A stretch of 64,000 bases of DNA from Microcystis aeruginosa FD4. GTDB taxonomy: Bacteria > Cyanobacteriota > Cyanobacteriia > Cyanobacteriales > Microcystaceae. The notes under the pieces were generated by a model, which was given only the letters and a program-made list of their open reading frames with translations, had not been told where the DNA came from and searched no databases. Below, piece by piece: positions 7,873 to 16,365 of this stretch. The stretch is taken from the NCBI RefSeq assembly GCF_009792235.1, contig NZ_CP046973.1:3224001-3288000 (forward strand). Direction: 5' to 3'. How positions within the stretch are numbered: position 1 is the first letter of the stretch; every line of letters begins with the position of its first letter. The position numbers and the translations under genes were made by a program.

Positions 7873-9030
7873 CGACATTTGGGCGGTGATTACGGTGAGA
7901 TCGATCGCCCTTTCACCCCTTCTGATTCTTAGGGGTAAAGATTGACCAATCCCAGTTTTTTCGACCATTTCCTGTAACTCACCGCCATCGCTAACCAGTT
8001 GATTATTAGCTTTAACAATCACATCCCCGCGACGGATACCGGCTTTTTCGGCGGGGGTATTGGGTAGGACTTTCACCACCAAAATTCCCGACACTTCCGG
8101 CACGATCATCGAAGAATTGGGGTTTTGATTATTAGCCCGGGCTAAATCGGGAGTTAGATTAACCATCTGTACACCGATATAGGGATGGGCCACCTTTTGA
8201 CCTGCTTCTAGGGTCGCTTGTAACTGCTTGGCCCGATCGATGGGAATGGCAAAACCGATCCCCATGGCATCGGCACGAATCGCCGTATTGATGCCGATGA
8301 CTTCCCCTTGGGCGTTGAGTAAAGGACCGCCGGAATTACCCGGGTTAATAGCGGCATCGGTTTGGATAAAATCAATGCGTTTATCGGGAATACCCACCTT
8401 AGCCGCCGAGCGCCCGATCGTGCTAATAATTCCTAAAGTTACCGTATTATCTAGACCGACGGGATTTCCTACTGCGATCGCCCAGTCCCCCACTTGTATG
8501 GATGCGGAATTGCCCAGGACGGCTATAGGTAATTTTTCCCCTTGGGGATTAATTTTCACCACGGCTAAATCAGTGATCTCATCAGTACCGCGTACTTCTC
8601 CTTTGAAGCTACGACCATCTTTTAATGTCACCGTTACCTTATCGGCATTATCGACCACATGGGCATTAGTTAAGATTAAGCCACTGCCATCGATAATAAA
8701 ACCCGATCCCTGGCCAGCCACTCGCTGCTGGGTGGGAAGACGAAATTGTTCCCCAAAAAACTCCTGAAAAAAAGGATCATCAAAAAAGGGGCTATGGGGA
8801 CGAGTAATGACCGCTTCGGTGTCAATTCGCACCACTGCCGCACCTGTGCGCGCCACTGCCTTAGCGACAAAACTTTCCGCCGTCATCTCTGGGGGAATTA
8901 TGGCCAGATCAGCGGCAGCGCTGGGCAGATTTTGAGCATTTACCGCCGCTAAACTGCTAAAACCGAGCATAATTCCTAGAAAAGTTGCCAAAGCGTGGGT
9001 AATAGTTCGCCGTAACCCAGGAAGTTTCAT
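7864..9030 (-). CDS. HhoA/HhoB/HtrA-type (Deg family) serine protease
   Basis: 388 residues. An N-terminal hydrophobic segment ending LAAVNAQ (about 12-32) looks like a signal peptide, so the enzyme should act in the periplasm or thylakoid lumen. The trypsin-like domain keeps the full triad: His124 in TNAHVV, Asp154 in TDLAVVKI and Ser233 in GNSGGPL. One PDZ domain follows (about 275-375). Length and single-PDZ layout match Synechocystis HhoA/HhoB/HtrA, which degrade or refold damaged exported proteins; which of the three paralogues this is cannot be decided here. The start MKLPGLRR is preceded by a normal intergenic gap. The gene's extreme 3' end lies inside a short tandem repeat, so the final residues (MSNQ) may be acquired. 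Confidence 0.93.
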   Translation of the reverse strand: MKLPGLRRTITHALATFLGIMLGFSSLAAVNAQNLPSAAADLAIIPPEMTAESFVAKAVARTGAAVVRIDTEAVITRPHSPFFDDPFFQEFFGEQFRLPTQQRVAGQGSGFIIDGSGLILTNAHVVDNADKVTVTLKDGRSFKGEVRGTDEITDLAVVKINPQGEKLPIAVLGNSASIQVGDWAIAVGNPVGLDNTVTLGIISTIGRSAAKVGIPDKRIDFIQTDAAINPGNSGGPLLNAQGEVIGINTAIRADAMGIGFAIPIDRAKQLQATLEAGQKVAHPYIGVQMVNLTPDLARANNQNPNSSMIVPEVSGILVVKVLPNTPAEKAGIRRGDVIVKANNQLVSDGGELQEMVEKTGIGQSLPLRIRRGERAIDLTVITAQMSNQ

Positions 9031-9150
9031 AGTTTGATCTCTGATTCTGATGTTGTTAACTGTTTCTGTCCATCGGTTGACAGACTGGCTATTAAAAATC
9101 TAACAAATCGATCGCTCCGATTAATAACTCACCGTTGGCTTAAATTGAAG

Positions 9151-9207
9151 AGTTGACACTCCCTGCGCTAAAGCGACGGGGATTCTTGGTTCAAAGAGAT
9201 TACTTGC
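9151..9207 (-). mobile_element. IS200/IS605-type right end
   Basis: On the minus strand this reads GAATCCCCGTCGCTTTAGCG then CAGGGAGTGTCAA, with a subterminal hairpin CGCTTTAGCG. That form is common at the right end of IS605-type elements, just downstream of tnpB. It follows the tnpB remnant stop at 9208. Confidence 0.55.
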
Positions 9208-9381
9208 TTAGACAGAATTACTTCTGAAAAAGTAGAGGTATTCTCTCCCCAAGCGTTTATCGGGTCGAGCCGTGAAAGTTCCCCTATGCCCTACGGTACT
9301 TAACCCTTTTTTAAGGATGTTGATAGCGGCGTTTTCATCTCGATCTAAAATACATCCACACTTGCATTTATGGGTTCTAGA

Positions 9382-9403
9382 CGTTCGGCGAGCTCAGTCG
9401 AGC
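9382..9403. repeat. Small palindromic insertion 1 in tnpB
   Basis: 22 bases beginning CGTTCGGCGAGCTCAGTC, flanked by ACG (minus strand) on both sides. They separate the tnpB codons for LST and SRTHKC, which become continuous when the 22 bases are removed. Related in sequence to 9635-9660. Confidence 0.6.
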
Positions 9404-9634
9404 CGTCGATAAAGATTTTTTGACAGTTTTACCACAGTGTGAACAGTTTTGGCTTGTATAGTTCGGTGCGACAGCAATTGTTATCTTGCCGAATTTAACC
9501 CCAAAATACTCCAGCCATTCCCGAAACTGATACCATGCCGCATCATTTATCGATTTAGCTAAACAATGATTCTTGACTAAGTTCTTAATTCTTAAATCCT
9601 CGTAGGCTATCACATCTAAGAAGCGAACTACGCA

Positions 9635-9660
9635 CCGTTCGGCTGATCTCACGGCCGAAG
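9635..9660. repeat. Small palindromic insertion 2 in tnpB
   Basis: 26 bases beginning CCGTTCGGCTGATCTCA and ending GGCCGAAG, with stem TTCGGC / GCCGAA. They interrupt tnpB between KLAR and the segment leading to DVIAYEDL and shift the frame. Shares CGTTCGGC and (T)GA-CTCA with insertion 1. Confidence 0.6.
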
Positions 9661-9690
9661 CCTTGCTAACTTCACAGCAAAGTCTTGACG

Positions 9691-10698
9691 GGTAATGATT
9701 CGGTAGTAGTGGCGTAGCTCTCTTGCTTACCTGGTATGAATTGTGTAAAATATTTATTAATAAAAATAATTGGAACCCGATCAGTCTTTAAACCTCTAGC
9801 TTGATCATGAATTTTCTGATAAATATCTTTTTCTGGCTCCTGTCTGGCTTACTCAAATATCAGTCTAGCACCGAACAAAGTACCCCCCCTAGTTCACCTC
9901 CGTTCCCCTGTCCTAATTGTGGTTCTCACCATAGGAGCAAGAATGGTTCTATTCATAAGGGAAAACCCAAACGTCAATGTAAAGAATGTGGTCGTCAGTT
10001 TGTGATCAATCCCACTAATAAAACCGTATCTGACGAAACCAAACAATTAATTGATAAACTCTTGCTCGAACGAATTTCTTTACGAGGAATTGCCAGAGTA
10101 ACAGGGGTAAGTTGGTCATGGTTACAAAACTATGTCAACAATAAACTGGCGGCTGTCCCCCCTCAAATAAAGGTTTCGGACAAACCAAAAGGTAAATTGT
10201 TTAGAGAATGTGATGAGATGTGGTCTTTTGTTTTTTCTAAGACTATAAAGGTTTATATTTGGCGGTTAATTGATAGAAAGACAAGGGAAATTATTGGTTG
10301 CTATCTAATGATAGTAGGATCGACTTTGCCCTTGACAAGAGAAATTATTGGTTGCTATGCGCGGAGATAGGAGTCGTCAATCAGCCAAAAAACTTTGGGC
10401 TAGTTTACCAGGCGTTTACCGACAATGTGCGGTTGCTTACACAGACTTTTGGGAGTCATATAAGACAGTAATTCCCAGTAAACGTCATCGACCGGTCGGG
10501 AAAGAAACTGGTCAAACTAATCATATTGAAAGATTAAATAATACCTGTCGACAAAGGATTTCTCGGCTAGTGAGAGAGAGTCTATCTTTCTCTAAAAAAA
10601 TGGAGAATCACGTTGGATCTGTTTGGTATTTTATCCATGACTACAATGCACAGCAAAGCAAAGGATTAAGCCGCTATCACTACTACCGAATCACCACC
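9691..10698 (+). mobile_element. IS1-family insertion sequence, inactive
   Basis: Bounded by imperfect inverted ends: GGTAATGATTCGGTAGTAGTG on the left and the complement of GGTGGTGATTCGGTAGTAGTG on the right (two mismatches in 21). No 8-9 base target duplication is visible: the left flank is tnpB and the right flank is a different gene. This suggests a deletion or recombination at the element rather than simple insertion. It contains a broken transposase (9807-10719). Confidence 0.8.
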
Positions 10699-10719
10699 CA
10701 CTTTTGCGCCTCCGGGTAA
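9807..10719 (+). pseudogene. IS1-family transposase, frameshifted
   Basis: The first part carries an InsA-type zinc finger (PCPNCGSHHRSKNG, then CKECGRQF) and the HTH region (GIARVTGVSWSWLQNY), then DEMWSFVFSKTIKVYI of the DDE domain. Near 10350 the frame breaks; the second part continues with RGDRSRQSAKKLW, AYTDFWESY and the ETGQTNHIERLNNTCRQRIS core. Between the two lies a 54-base insertion (10305-10358) made of CTAATGATAGTAGGATCGAC plus a repeat of the preceding GAAATTATTGGTTGCTAT. The N-terminus has an unusual ~25-residue hydrophobic extension before the zinc finger. The second frame reads past the IS end by 21 bases to its stop at 10719. Confidence 0.82.
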
Positions 10720-12026
10720 ACTCAACCCTCCCCCGCTTCCCCCCTCACCACCCGCTACTGACAAAAACAAAGACAAAAAAGAGACACCAGACGACCGCAA
10801 GTTTCCCGGCCCGATATTTGGTGATTTTCCGAGTAAACCAGACAACGATCAAAACAGTGATGAGGACAAAGACACAGACAAGAATCCCGACAAAAACCCT
10901 AACCCAGATGGACTAAAACCCAATCCTGAACCGAAAGACAAACTCGATCCTAAAAGCAAACTGGGATTGAAGCCCGTACCTACAACTGAACCTAAGGAGC
11001 CAAAGACCACGCCTACCGGTCCGGATCCTTCCCCGCCCGACTCACCTTTCCCGCTTTTTCCCTCTTTTCCGATAATTAACCCTCAAAATCCGACCGTTCC
11101 CAAAAAAGAAGAACAAAAATCGCCCGTGTACCAAAACGCCTCCGGGAAACAGTTGCTGCGTGCCTAGTCCTGTCTCGCAGGGACTTGATAACATTAACCA
11201 AAAAAGTGACCTGCTATTGGAGAAATTAATTGATTTATCAATGTTAGAGGTTATTAACAATAAACTCGGTCCGCAAATTAACGGAGGTTTGTCGGGCTAT
11301 CTTACAGATAGATTTGTGAAATTGTGGAAGTCGCGAGCAGTTGATCGCGCCCTTAATTTAATGGCTACCGCTGCCGCGATTCATAATGCGGTCATGCTGT
11401 CTCGAAATATTGGTTCGACTTTGATTCAGACTTTAGGGAATGCCTTAAATATTATCGGCATTAAGGATGGTGACGAGGTGTCCCAAAATTTTTCCACAGT
11501 TATCGGTGATGGAATTGAGAATATTATCAAAGGTTTAATAGGTGCGGAAAATTATACAACACTAAGCGAAACATGGTCTAAAGCAAATAGAATATATCAA
11601 AGTGCAATCAATATTTATCAATTAATGACTGATTCACTTTTTGGTATTACTGAGGGTTTAGAGCAAATTGGCAAATATACAGGTAAAATTGGCAATGCTC
11701 TCAAGAAATCGGGGACAGTCCTCGAAAATTCCTATAATTGGATGACAGAGACTTTTAATTTTTCTAGTGGCAAAAATAGAAAGATTGATGGAGTAATAGA
11801 AGGACTACGGCAAGCCAGCGAGGTCGCTTCTGATTTAGAAAGTATAACGTCTGAATTTAGATCAGTAACCGAAAACGTAGCGGAAATTCGCCCGCAAATA
11901 AACACAATTAAAACAGAAATAAATGGCAAGGAAACCGAAAAAGAAACGGAACAAAACGAAAGCAAAGAAGCCTCACAGTCTCCAGGAATAAATAAATCAG
12001 ATTTAGTTAAACCCGATACCGAGTAA
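10699..12026 (+). pseudogene. Proline-rich linker protein, 5' truncated by IS1 and frameshifted
   Basis: Immediately after the IS1 end the frame is open with no start codon: a ~150-residue stretch rich in Pro, Asp and Lys (KPDNDQNSDEDKDTDKNPDK, PFPLFPSFPIINPQNPTVPK). The frame ends at 11167, but from the A6 run at 11102-11107 another frame reads KKKNKNRPCTKTPPGNSCCV and continues to 12026 through a helical domain (GLDNINQKSDLLLEKLIDL, LIGAENYTTLSETWSKANRI) and a Glu/Lys-rich tail. I infer one original gene with a slip at the A run; an alternative is a separate gene starting at GTG 11160. The layout (disordered linker, amphipathic helical domain, charged tail) recalls phage-like structural proteins, but no family is recognised. 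Confidence 0.6.
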
Positions 12027-12029
12027 TTT

Positions 12030-12800
12030 ATGACTACCCCCAGCAATTTTAACGAATTTGAACACTGGCAAAGCACTATTTTAAGAGTGCATAACCGAAT
12101 AGTGCGAGATGAATTTAGTGATATTACAGGCGATGATTTAGACTTAGCCGTTCCTCGATCTTCATTCCGCTGGGCTTGCTTGTTAAAAGATAATGACACG
12201 GCTGATCTGATGATTCAAAGAGTCTTACTTTTTTATTTTTCCCTAAGAAAAGCGCAAGACTTGCAACAACCTTTTTATGGGATTCCTTTAGACGATTTGC
12301 AAGCTTCTAGGAAATTTAAGCCACAAGTTACCTTGTATTTTAAGGAAGATGACGACGACGTAGAGGAAAATTTGCGCCCGATGTGGGGAGAAATTTCTTT
12401 TAGATTAATGAACGAATCTAGCACCACAATTACAAAAACAGAACTAAATACTTTAGCCAATAAAATTAAGACAGTATTTGGAGCTGCTAACGGATATATT
12501 TGGAAAAAAGGGCGAAAATTATTCTCTTATACCGAAAAAGAAAAAGGATATCAGTTGCAGCTTCTTTGCCGAGATGAAGCTACAGCTAAAGAGTTGATTA
12601 ATAAGGTTTTAGACTTACAAAGTCATACTCCTGACTGGAAGTTTTTAAAGTCTAATATTGCCGATGATGAAAATGAATCTTTCCCCTATAACCCCGGTAA
12701 TCACACAATTTTAGGGAAAAGCCGCAAAAAACCGCGCCAGCGTCCAATGGTTGATGTGCGCTTCCAGTACGCCACGGCTTTTATCTGGGGGGGTGAATAA
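12030..12800 (+). CDS. Hypothetical protein of the phage-like module
   Basis: 256 residues, ATG three bases after the previous stop, so likely co-transcribed. No signal peptide or membrane segment. An acidic DDDD segment is near residue 108 (FKEDDDDVEENLRPMW). The centre reads as alternating strands and helices (GEISFRLMNESSTTITKTEL, GYIWKKGRKLFSYTEKEKGY), and the C-terminus is basic (KSRKKPRQRPMVDVRFQYAT). I do not recognise the family. Position in a run of small same-strand genes of unknown function, downstream of a Pro-rich helical protein, suggests a virion-like or mobile-element accessory role. Confidence 0.65.
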   Translation: MTTPSNFNEFEHWQSTILRVHNRIVRDEFSDITGDDLDLAVPRSSFRWACLLKDNDTADLMIQRVLLFYFSLRKAQDLQQPFYGIPLDDLQASRKFKPQVTLYFKEDDDDVEENLRPMWGEISFRLMNESSTTITKTELNTLANKIKTVFGAANGYIWKKGRKLFSYTEKEKGYQLQLLCRDEATAKELINKVLDLQSHTPDWKFLKSNIADDENESFPYNPGNHTILGKSRKKPRQRPMVDVRFQYATAFIWGGE

Positions 12801-12963
12801 GCCGATCGCTCTTTACGATCGCTCTTTTCGCTTAGTCGATACCTTGGTTAGTTAAGGCTAGAGTTTGGTTCCGAACGTCTATACCTCTCTGCACAGAGCA
12901 GGGCTGAAAATCTGTGTCACAATGGCGATTGTAATGATAAATGCAAGCAAATCATAAAAATAT

Positions 12964-13584
12964 ATGGCGAGACGACGCTTTGCCGATTTAGAGGCTCGAT
13001 TATTAAGCTATTTACAGAGTCCTGGGGCCTCGGATATTAACAGCATTCAGGATGAGGCATTAAGAAAATATGCTCAATGGAAATTTAATACCGGCGGGGA
13101 TAAACGCAAGCTTCCGGCAAGCAGCACGAGAAACCGACAAGGGTTTAAGTATGCCATTATTGAACCTTTTGGGATGGATCCTACTAAAAACGAACTTAGA
13201 CTAGCCGGCGTCTCCGAGCGGGCCAGAACCTGGCTTGTAACTCAACCCAGTGCGCTAAAACTCGCCGTTGGATGGAAACCCATACCGTCCCCAAGCGCTG
13301 GAACCCAGCCTTCATTAGTGCGAGGCTTTGTAGCAGCCCGGGCAATTATCCGCCAAAAAGCGGCAAACTCATCGGAGGTGACGAGCCGCATCACAGGAAA
13401 AAAATACAATACAAAATCGGGAAGCAGCCAGCAAGGATACTCTATTCCCTTTGGCTCCGTTTCTAATAACGCAGAAATCATGCAAGCGCGGGAAATTCAG
13501 AACGCAGTCCCAAACGTTGGCTTTTCCGTCTCGTTTTTGCCTGAAAAATATGTAAACGCTCCTGAGTTGGCCACTTTGTCCTAA
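12964..13584 (+). CDS. Hypothetical basic protein
   Basis: 206 residues beginning MARRRFADLEARLLSYLQ. It has an N-terminal helix, a Lys/Arg-rich middle (FNTGGDKRKLPASSTRNRQG) and a Gly/Ser-rich segment (ITGKKYNTKSGSSQQGY), with no cysteine, signal peptide or membrane segment. The family is not recognised. A 163-base gap upstream separates it from the previous gene and may hold a promoter. The strongly basic composition would fit a nucleic-acid or capsid-associated protein, but that is a guess. Confidence 0.6.
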   Translation: MARRRFADLEARLLSYLQSPGASDINSIQDEALRKYAQWKFNTGGDKRKLPASSTRNRQGFKYAIIEPFGMDPTKNELRLAGVSERARTWLVTQPSALKLAVGWKPIPSPSAGTQPSLVRGFVAARAIIRQKAANSSEVTSRITGKKYNTKSGSSQQGYSIPFGSVSNNAEIMQAREIQNAVPNVGFSVSFLPEKYVNAPELATLS

Positions 13585-13615
13585 CTTAATTTTTGATCAT
13601 TAAATCGGGGGAATT

Positions 13616-13834
13616 ATGGAAAATTTGATCGAAATTATCCCAAGTTTTGAGATTCAGTTGGGAAAAGAAATCAACCCCGATCTATTTGATCAAGTTCGAC
13701 AACTTGAAAAGCAAAGAAATCTTTTTTTACAAAAGCAAATTTCTTTTGAGGATTACTGCGATGCTATTGCGATAGCTTGCAACATTGACGAATATCTAGA
13801 CGAAATTGACAACCGGCTTGATCAATGGCGATAA
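13616..13834 (+). CDS. Small acidic hypothetical protein
   Basis: 72 residues, helical and rich in Glu, Asp, Gln and Ile (FDQVRQLEKQRNLFLQKQIS, then DYCDAIAIACNIDEYLDEID). A good ribosome site (GGGGGA) lies six bases before the ATG. Its stop overlaps the next start by 10 bases, so the two are probably translationally coupled. Such short acidic partners can be chaperones or assembly factors in phage-like modules; no family is recognised. Confidence 0.6.
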   Translation: MENLIEIIPSFEIQLGKEINPDLFDQVRQLEKQRNLFLQKQISFEDYCDAIAIACNIDEYLDEIDNRLDQWR

Positions 13835-14286
13835 TTTACGACTTTTCAAATAGCCAGAACTGGGAATATGTCGGACAGCAAACCTTGACCGCAACCGTTG
13901 ACAATGGCGGGGGGATAGAGAACTTTTCGCCTATTAGTGATGTTTCTTTTCCAATTGGATTAGAATCGCCGATTATCGGGATAATTGTGAATGCTGTTGG
14001 TGAAAAAGAAACATGGAATTATGCAGGGAAGGTTTTTCAGAAGATTTTTACAGGGATAACAGTTGGAGGAAATTTCGATAGTTATGTAGATAGTCAATCA
14101 GTGTTTTTCAAGAAAGTTAACGTGATTAGGTTTAATCGTTTAAATTCTACTTACGCGTTAACTTTTCGCCCTCCTCGTTGGGTGACTTCTATCACCTACA
14201 CCGTTTATTCATACATTGGGTCTATTGTCGATACAACAGACGAAAAACTAGATTTAATCACAAGGCTAGTAGAAGTCATGCAGTAA
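13825..14286 (+). CDS. Hypothetical beta-rich protein
   Basis: 153 residues. The sequence alternates hydrophobic and polar residues (TLTATVDNGGGIENFSPISD, NVIRFNRLNSTYALTFRPPR), suggesting a beta-sandwich, and it ends with a helix (EKLDLITRLVEVMQ). No signal peptide. Start MAIIYDF overlaps the previous gene by 10 bases. The fold style would suit a tail or receptor-binding component, but this is only an impression. Confidence 0.6.
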   Translation: MAIIYDFSNSQNWEYVGQQTLTATVDNGGGIENFSPISDVSFPIGLESPIIGIIVNAVGEKETWNYAGKVFQKIFTGITVGGNFDSYVDSQSVFFKKVNVIRFNRLNSTYALTFRPPRWVTSITYTVYSYIGSIVDTTDEKLDLITRLVEVMQ

Positions 14287-14363
14287 GTTCGATTTCCTAA
14301 AATATTATCAGTGCCAGTCATGTTTATTTTGTTAGCTCTTGTTTTTCCTTTATTGATTTTAAA

Positions 14364-14540
14364 ATGTCACAGAAAAATAAGATCGCGTTAAGCTTTGTCG
14401 GTATGGGATTATTATCTGGGATTATTTTGAGTTACCATCTTCCCCCAGAAAAATTATCGTTTGCGCTTGGTGGTCCTACTGCTGTAGTCGGCGCTGGATT
14501 AGCACAATGGAGTAGTAAAGAGGACAGAGATAATGACTAA
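14364..14540 (+). CDS. Small one-helix membrane protein
   Basis: 58 residues: MSQKNKIALS, a hydrophobic stretch FVGMGLLSGIILSYHL, then a Gly/Ala-rich second hydrophobic stretch (LGGPTAVVGAGLAQW) and a charged tail SSKEDRDND. Size and layout resemble small holin-like or phage accessory membrane peptides. The stop overlaps the ATG of the next frame (14533) by 8 bases. Another 23-codon hydrophobic frame (14320-14391) overlaps its 5' end and may be a second tiny membrane peptide or chance. Confidence 0.45.
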   Translation: MSQKNKIALSFVGMGLLSGIILSYHLPPEKLSFALGGPTAVVGAGLAQWSSKEDRDND

Positions 14541-14736
14541 AATTGAAATCAACGGGATAGAGTTGTCAGAAATTGCCGCATAGAATTGGGAGCAGACCCC
14601 AGTCAGCGTCAAAGACCTAGTATCGCAACTAAACTTAAAAATAAAGCACCTCCTCGAAGAATCACAAGGCTTAAGAAAGGAATTATCCGAATTAAACAGA
14701 TACCGCTATGGCTCTTTGTATAGAGCAGATAGCTGA
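14533..14736 (+). pseudogene. Short coiled-coil protein interrupted by an in-frame TAG
   Basis: Codons from ATG 14533 give MTKIEINGIELSEIAA, then TAG at 14581-14583, then the same frame continues NWEQTPVSVKDLVSQLNLKI and a coiled-coil-like LLEESQGLRKELSELNRYR to TGA at 14736. One base change at the TAG would restore a 67-residue protein. It is the last gene of the unrecognised module. Either it has decayed or the short peptide is the only product. Confidence 0.5.
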
Positions 14737-14841
14737 CAATTTTTTAGGGGATCGCTATTGTAGCGATCGATTTTTTCTAGGGGTATCAACTGTGGTAAAA
14801 TGCCCTATGGCTCAAAACATTAGAGATAGAAGCACTCCACC

Positions 14842-16101
14842 ATGATTCGAGATATCTTCATGCCCGCGCTCAGTTCCACCATGACCGAAGGAAAAATAGT
14901 TTCTTGGGTGAAGTCCCCCGGGGAAAAAGTCAGCAAAGGGGAAACGGTGTTAGTGGTCGAATCCGACAAGGCCGACATGGACGTAGAATCGTTTTATGAT
15001 GGCTATCTCGCTGTAATTTTAGTCGCAGCTGGCCAGGAAGCACCCGTGGGGGAAGCGATCGCCTATATCGCCGAAACTGAAGAGGAAATTGAACTAGCCA
15101 AAGCTCAGGGAAAAACCGCCGCTGCCGCCCCTAGCAAGCCCGTAGAGACCCCAGAAATCGCTCCGCCTCCCGTTTCGATCCCCGTCGCCACCGTTAAAGA
15201 GAATGGTCGTTTAGTCGCCTCTCCCAGGGCCAAAAAACTGGCTAAAGAATTAAAGGTGGATCTGAAAACCCTAGTGGGTAGCGGTCCCCACGGACGAATT
15301 ACCGCCGAAGACGTAGAAAAAGCGACAGGAAAAGTCAGCACCGCCCCCGCTCCCGTCATTACTCCCCCGCAACCCGTCAGCGTGCCTGTAGCGGCTCCTA
15401 AAGCCCCGATTCCAGCCAGCGCCCCGGTCGGTCGCACTGTTCCCCTCACCACTCTGCAAAAAGCCGTCGCCCAGAATATGTCGGTTAGCTTACAAGTTCC
15501 CACCTTCCAAGTGGGCTACACTATCACCACCGACCCACTGGATCAACTCTATCAACAGCTAAAATCCAAGGGTGTCACCATGACGGCCCTGTTAGCAAAA
15601 GCAGTAGCCAACACCCTCGCTAAACATCCTATAGTTAATGCCAGCTATAGCGACGCGGGAATCCAATACCACGGGGCGATTAACGTGGCCGTAGCCGTAG
15701 CTATGCCCGATGGTGGCTTAATTACGCCGGTTTTGCGCTCTGCTAACCAGATGGATATCTATTCCCTCTCCCGCAGTTGGAAAGATTTAGTCGATCGCGC
15801 TCGCAGTAAACAACTGCAACCAGAAGAATACAATAGCGGTACTTTTACCATTTCTAATCTGGGAATGTTCGGAGTCGATCGCTTTACCGCTATCTTACCC
15901 CCCAACCAAGGTGCAATCCTGGCCGTGGGCGCTTCCCGTCCCCAAATCGTCGTCCACAATCATGGTTTATTCGGAGTGCAAAAACAGATGACGGTTAATC
16001 TCACCAGTGACCACCGAGTCATCTACGGGTCTGATGCAGCCTCCTTCCTGCAAGACTTAGCTAAACTGATCGAAACTGAGGTGCAGTCTTTAACTATGTA
16101 A
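14842..16101 (+). CDS. pdhC: Pyruvate dehydrogenase E2, dihydrolipoamide acetyltransferase
   Basis: 419 residues. Lipoyl domain at the N-terminus with Lys43 in ESDKADM as the lipoylation site. A Pro/Ala linker leads to the E3-binding domain (VASPRAKKLAKELKVDL to GRITAEDVEKA, about 118-160), a second Pro/Ala linker, and the acyltransferase domain ending with DHRVIYG, where His391 is the catalytic residue. The Tyr in place of the common Asp in that motif is usual for cyanobacterial and plastid E2. It transfers acetyl groups from E1 to CoA in the pyruvate dehydrogenase complex. It stands alone here with its own terminator, as is normal for cyanobacteria, where PDH subunit genes are dispersed. 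Confidence 0.95.
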   Translation: MIRDIFMPALSSTMTEGKIVSWVKSPGEKVSKGETVLVVESDKADMDVESFYDGYLAVILVAAGQEAPVGEAIAYIAETEEEIELAKAQGKTAAAAPSKPVETPEIAPPPVSIPVATVKENGRLVASPRAKKLAKELKVDLKTLVGSGPHGRITAEDVEKATGKVSTAPAPVITPPQPVSVPVAAPKAPIPASAPVGRTVPLTTLQKAVAQNMSVSLQVPTFQVGYTITTDPLDQLYQQLKSKGVTMTALLAKAVANTLAKHPIVNASYSDAGIQYHGAINVAVAVAMPDGGLITPVLRSANQMDIYSLSRSWKDLVDRARSKQLQPEEYNSGTFTISNLGMFGVDRFTAILPPNQGAILAVGASRPQIVVHNHGLFGVQKQMTVNLTSDHRVIYGSDAASFLQDLAKLIETEVQSLTM

Positions 16102-16114
16102 TCAGAATCTAGGC

Positions 16115-16158
16115 AGCAGGAGTCAAGGGAGTTTCTCTCTAGCTCCTGCTTTGTTGTT
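16115..16158 (+). terminator. Probable terminator after pdhC
   Basis: AGCAGGAG (16115-16122) pairs with CTCCTGCT (16143-16150), followed by TTGTTGTT, 14 bases after the pdhC stop. The 20-base loop is long, so confidence is moderate. Confidence 0.55.
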
Positions 16159-16365
16159 ACTAAAAAAATGTAAAGAATTAGCTAAAATAGGTTTGACCTT
16201 ATCTATCACCCAAAACTATCGCCCAAACAAGGCCAAAAAAAGTGTTAATCTCAGGGAACTTTAAGATCTAAGCTAATATCGGTAAATTAACCCTCAATCT
16301 CGCCCTATATATTAAGCCTACAATAATTCGTATTCCCACGCCCTAACGCCTACCCATAGGAAAAA

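Larger units (their letters stand above)
9208..9690 (-). pseudogene. tnpB: TnpB (IS200/IS605 family) C-terminal fragment, multiply disrupted
   Basis: Read on the minus strand, the fragment gives RQDFAVKLAR, then DVIAYEDLRIKNLVKN, then the zinc-ribbon half NYTSQNCSHCGKT, and finally THKCKCGC with the last RuvC motif LDRDENAAINI, up to a stop at 9208-9210. The frame is broken twice by short palindromic insertions (9382-9403 and 9635-9660) and the N-terminal two-thirds is missing, cut by the IS1 end at 9691. In intact elements TnpB is an RNA-guided nuclease that helps the element persist; this piece cannot be functional. The piece from 9377 to 9652 is open but is not a gene. Confidence 0.85.

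Noticed and set aside
8228..8767. Long plus-strand frame opposite the protease gene
   Set aside because: It is the complement of a well-supported HtrA-type gene and has no domain features or ribosome site.
9682..10708. Target-site duplication of the IS1 copy
   Set aside because: The flanks GTCTTGACG and CACTTTTGC do not match; the two sides also belong to different genes.
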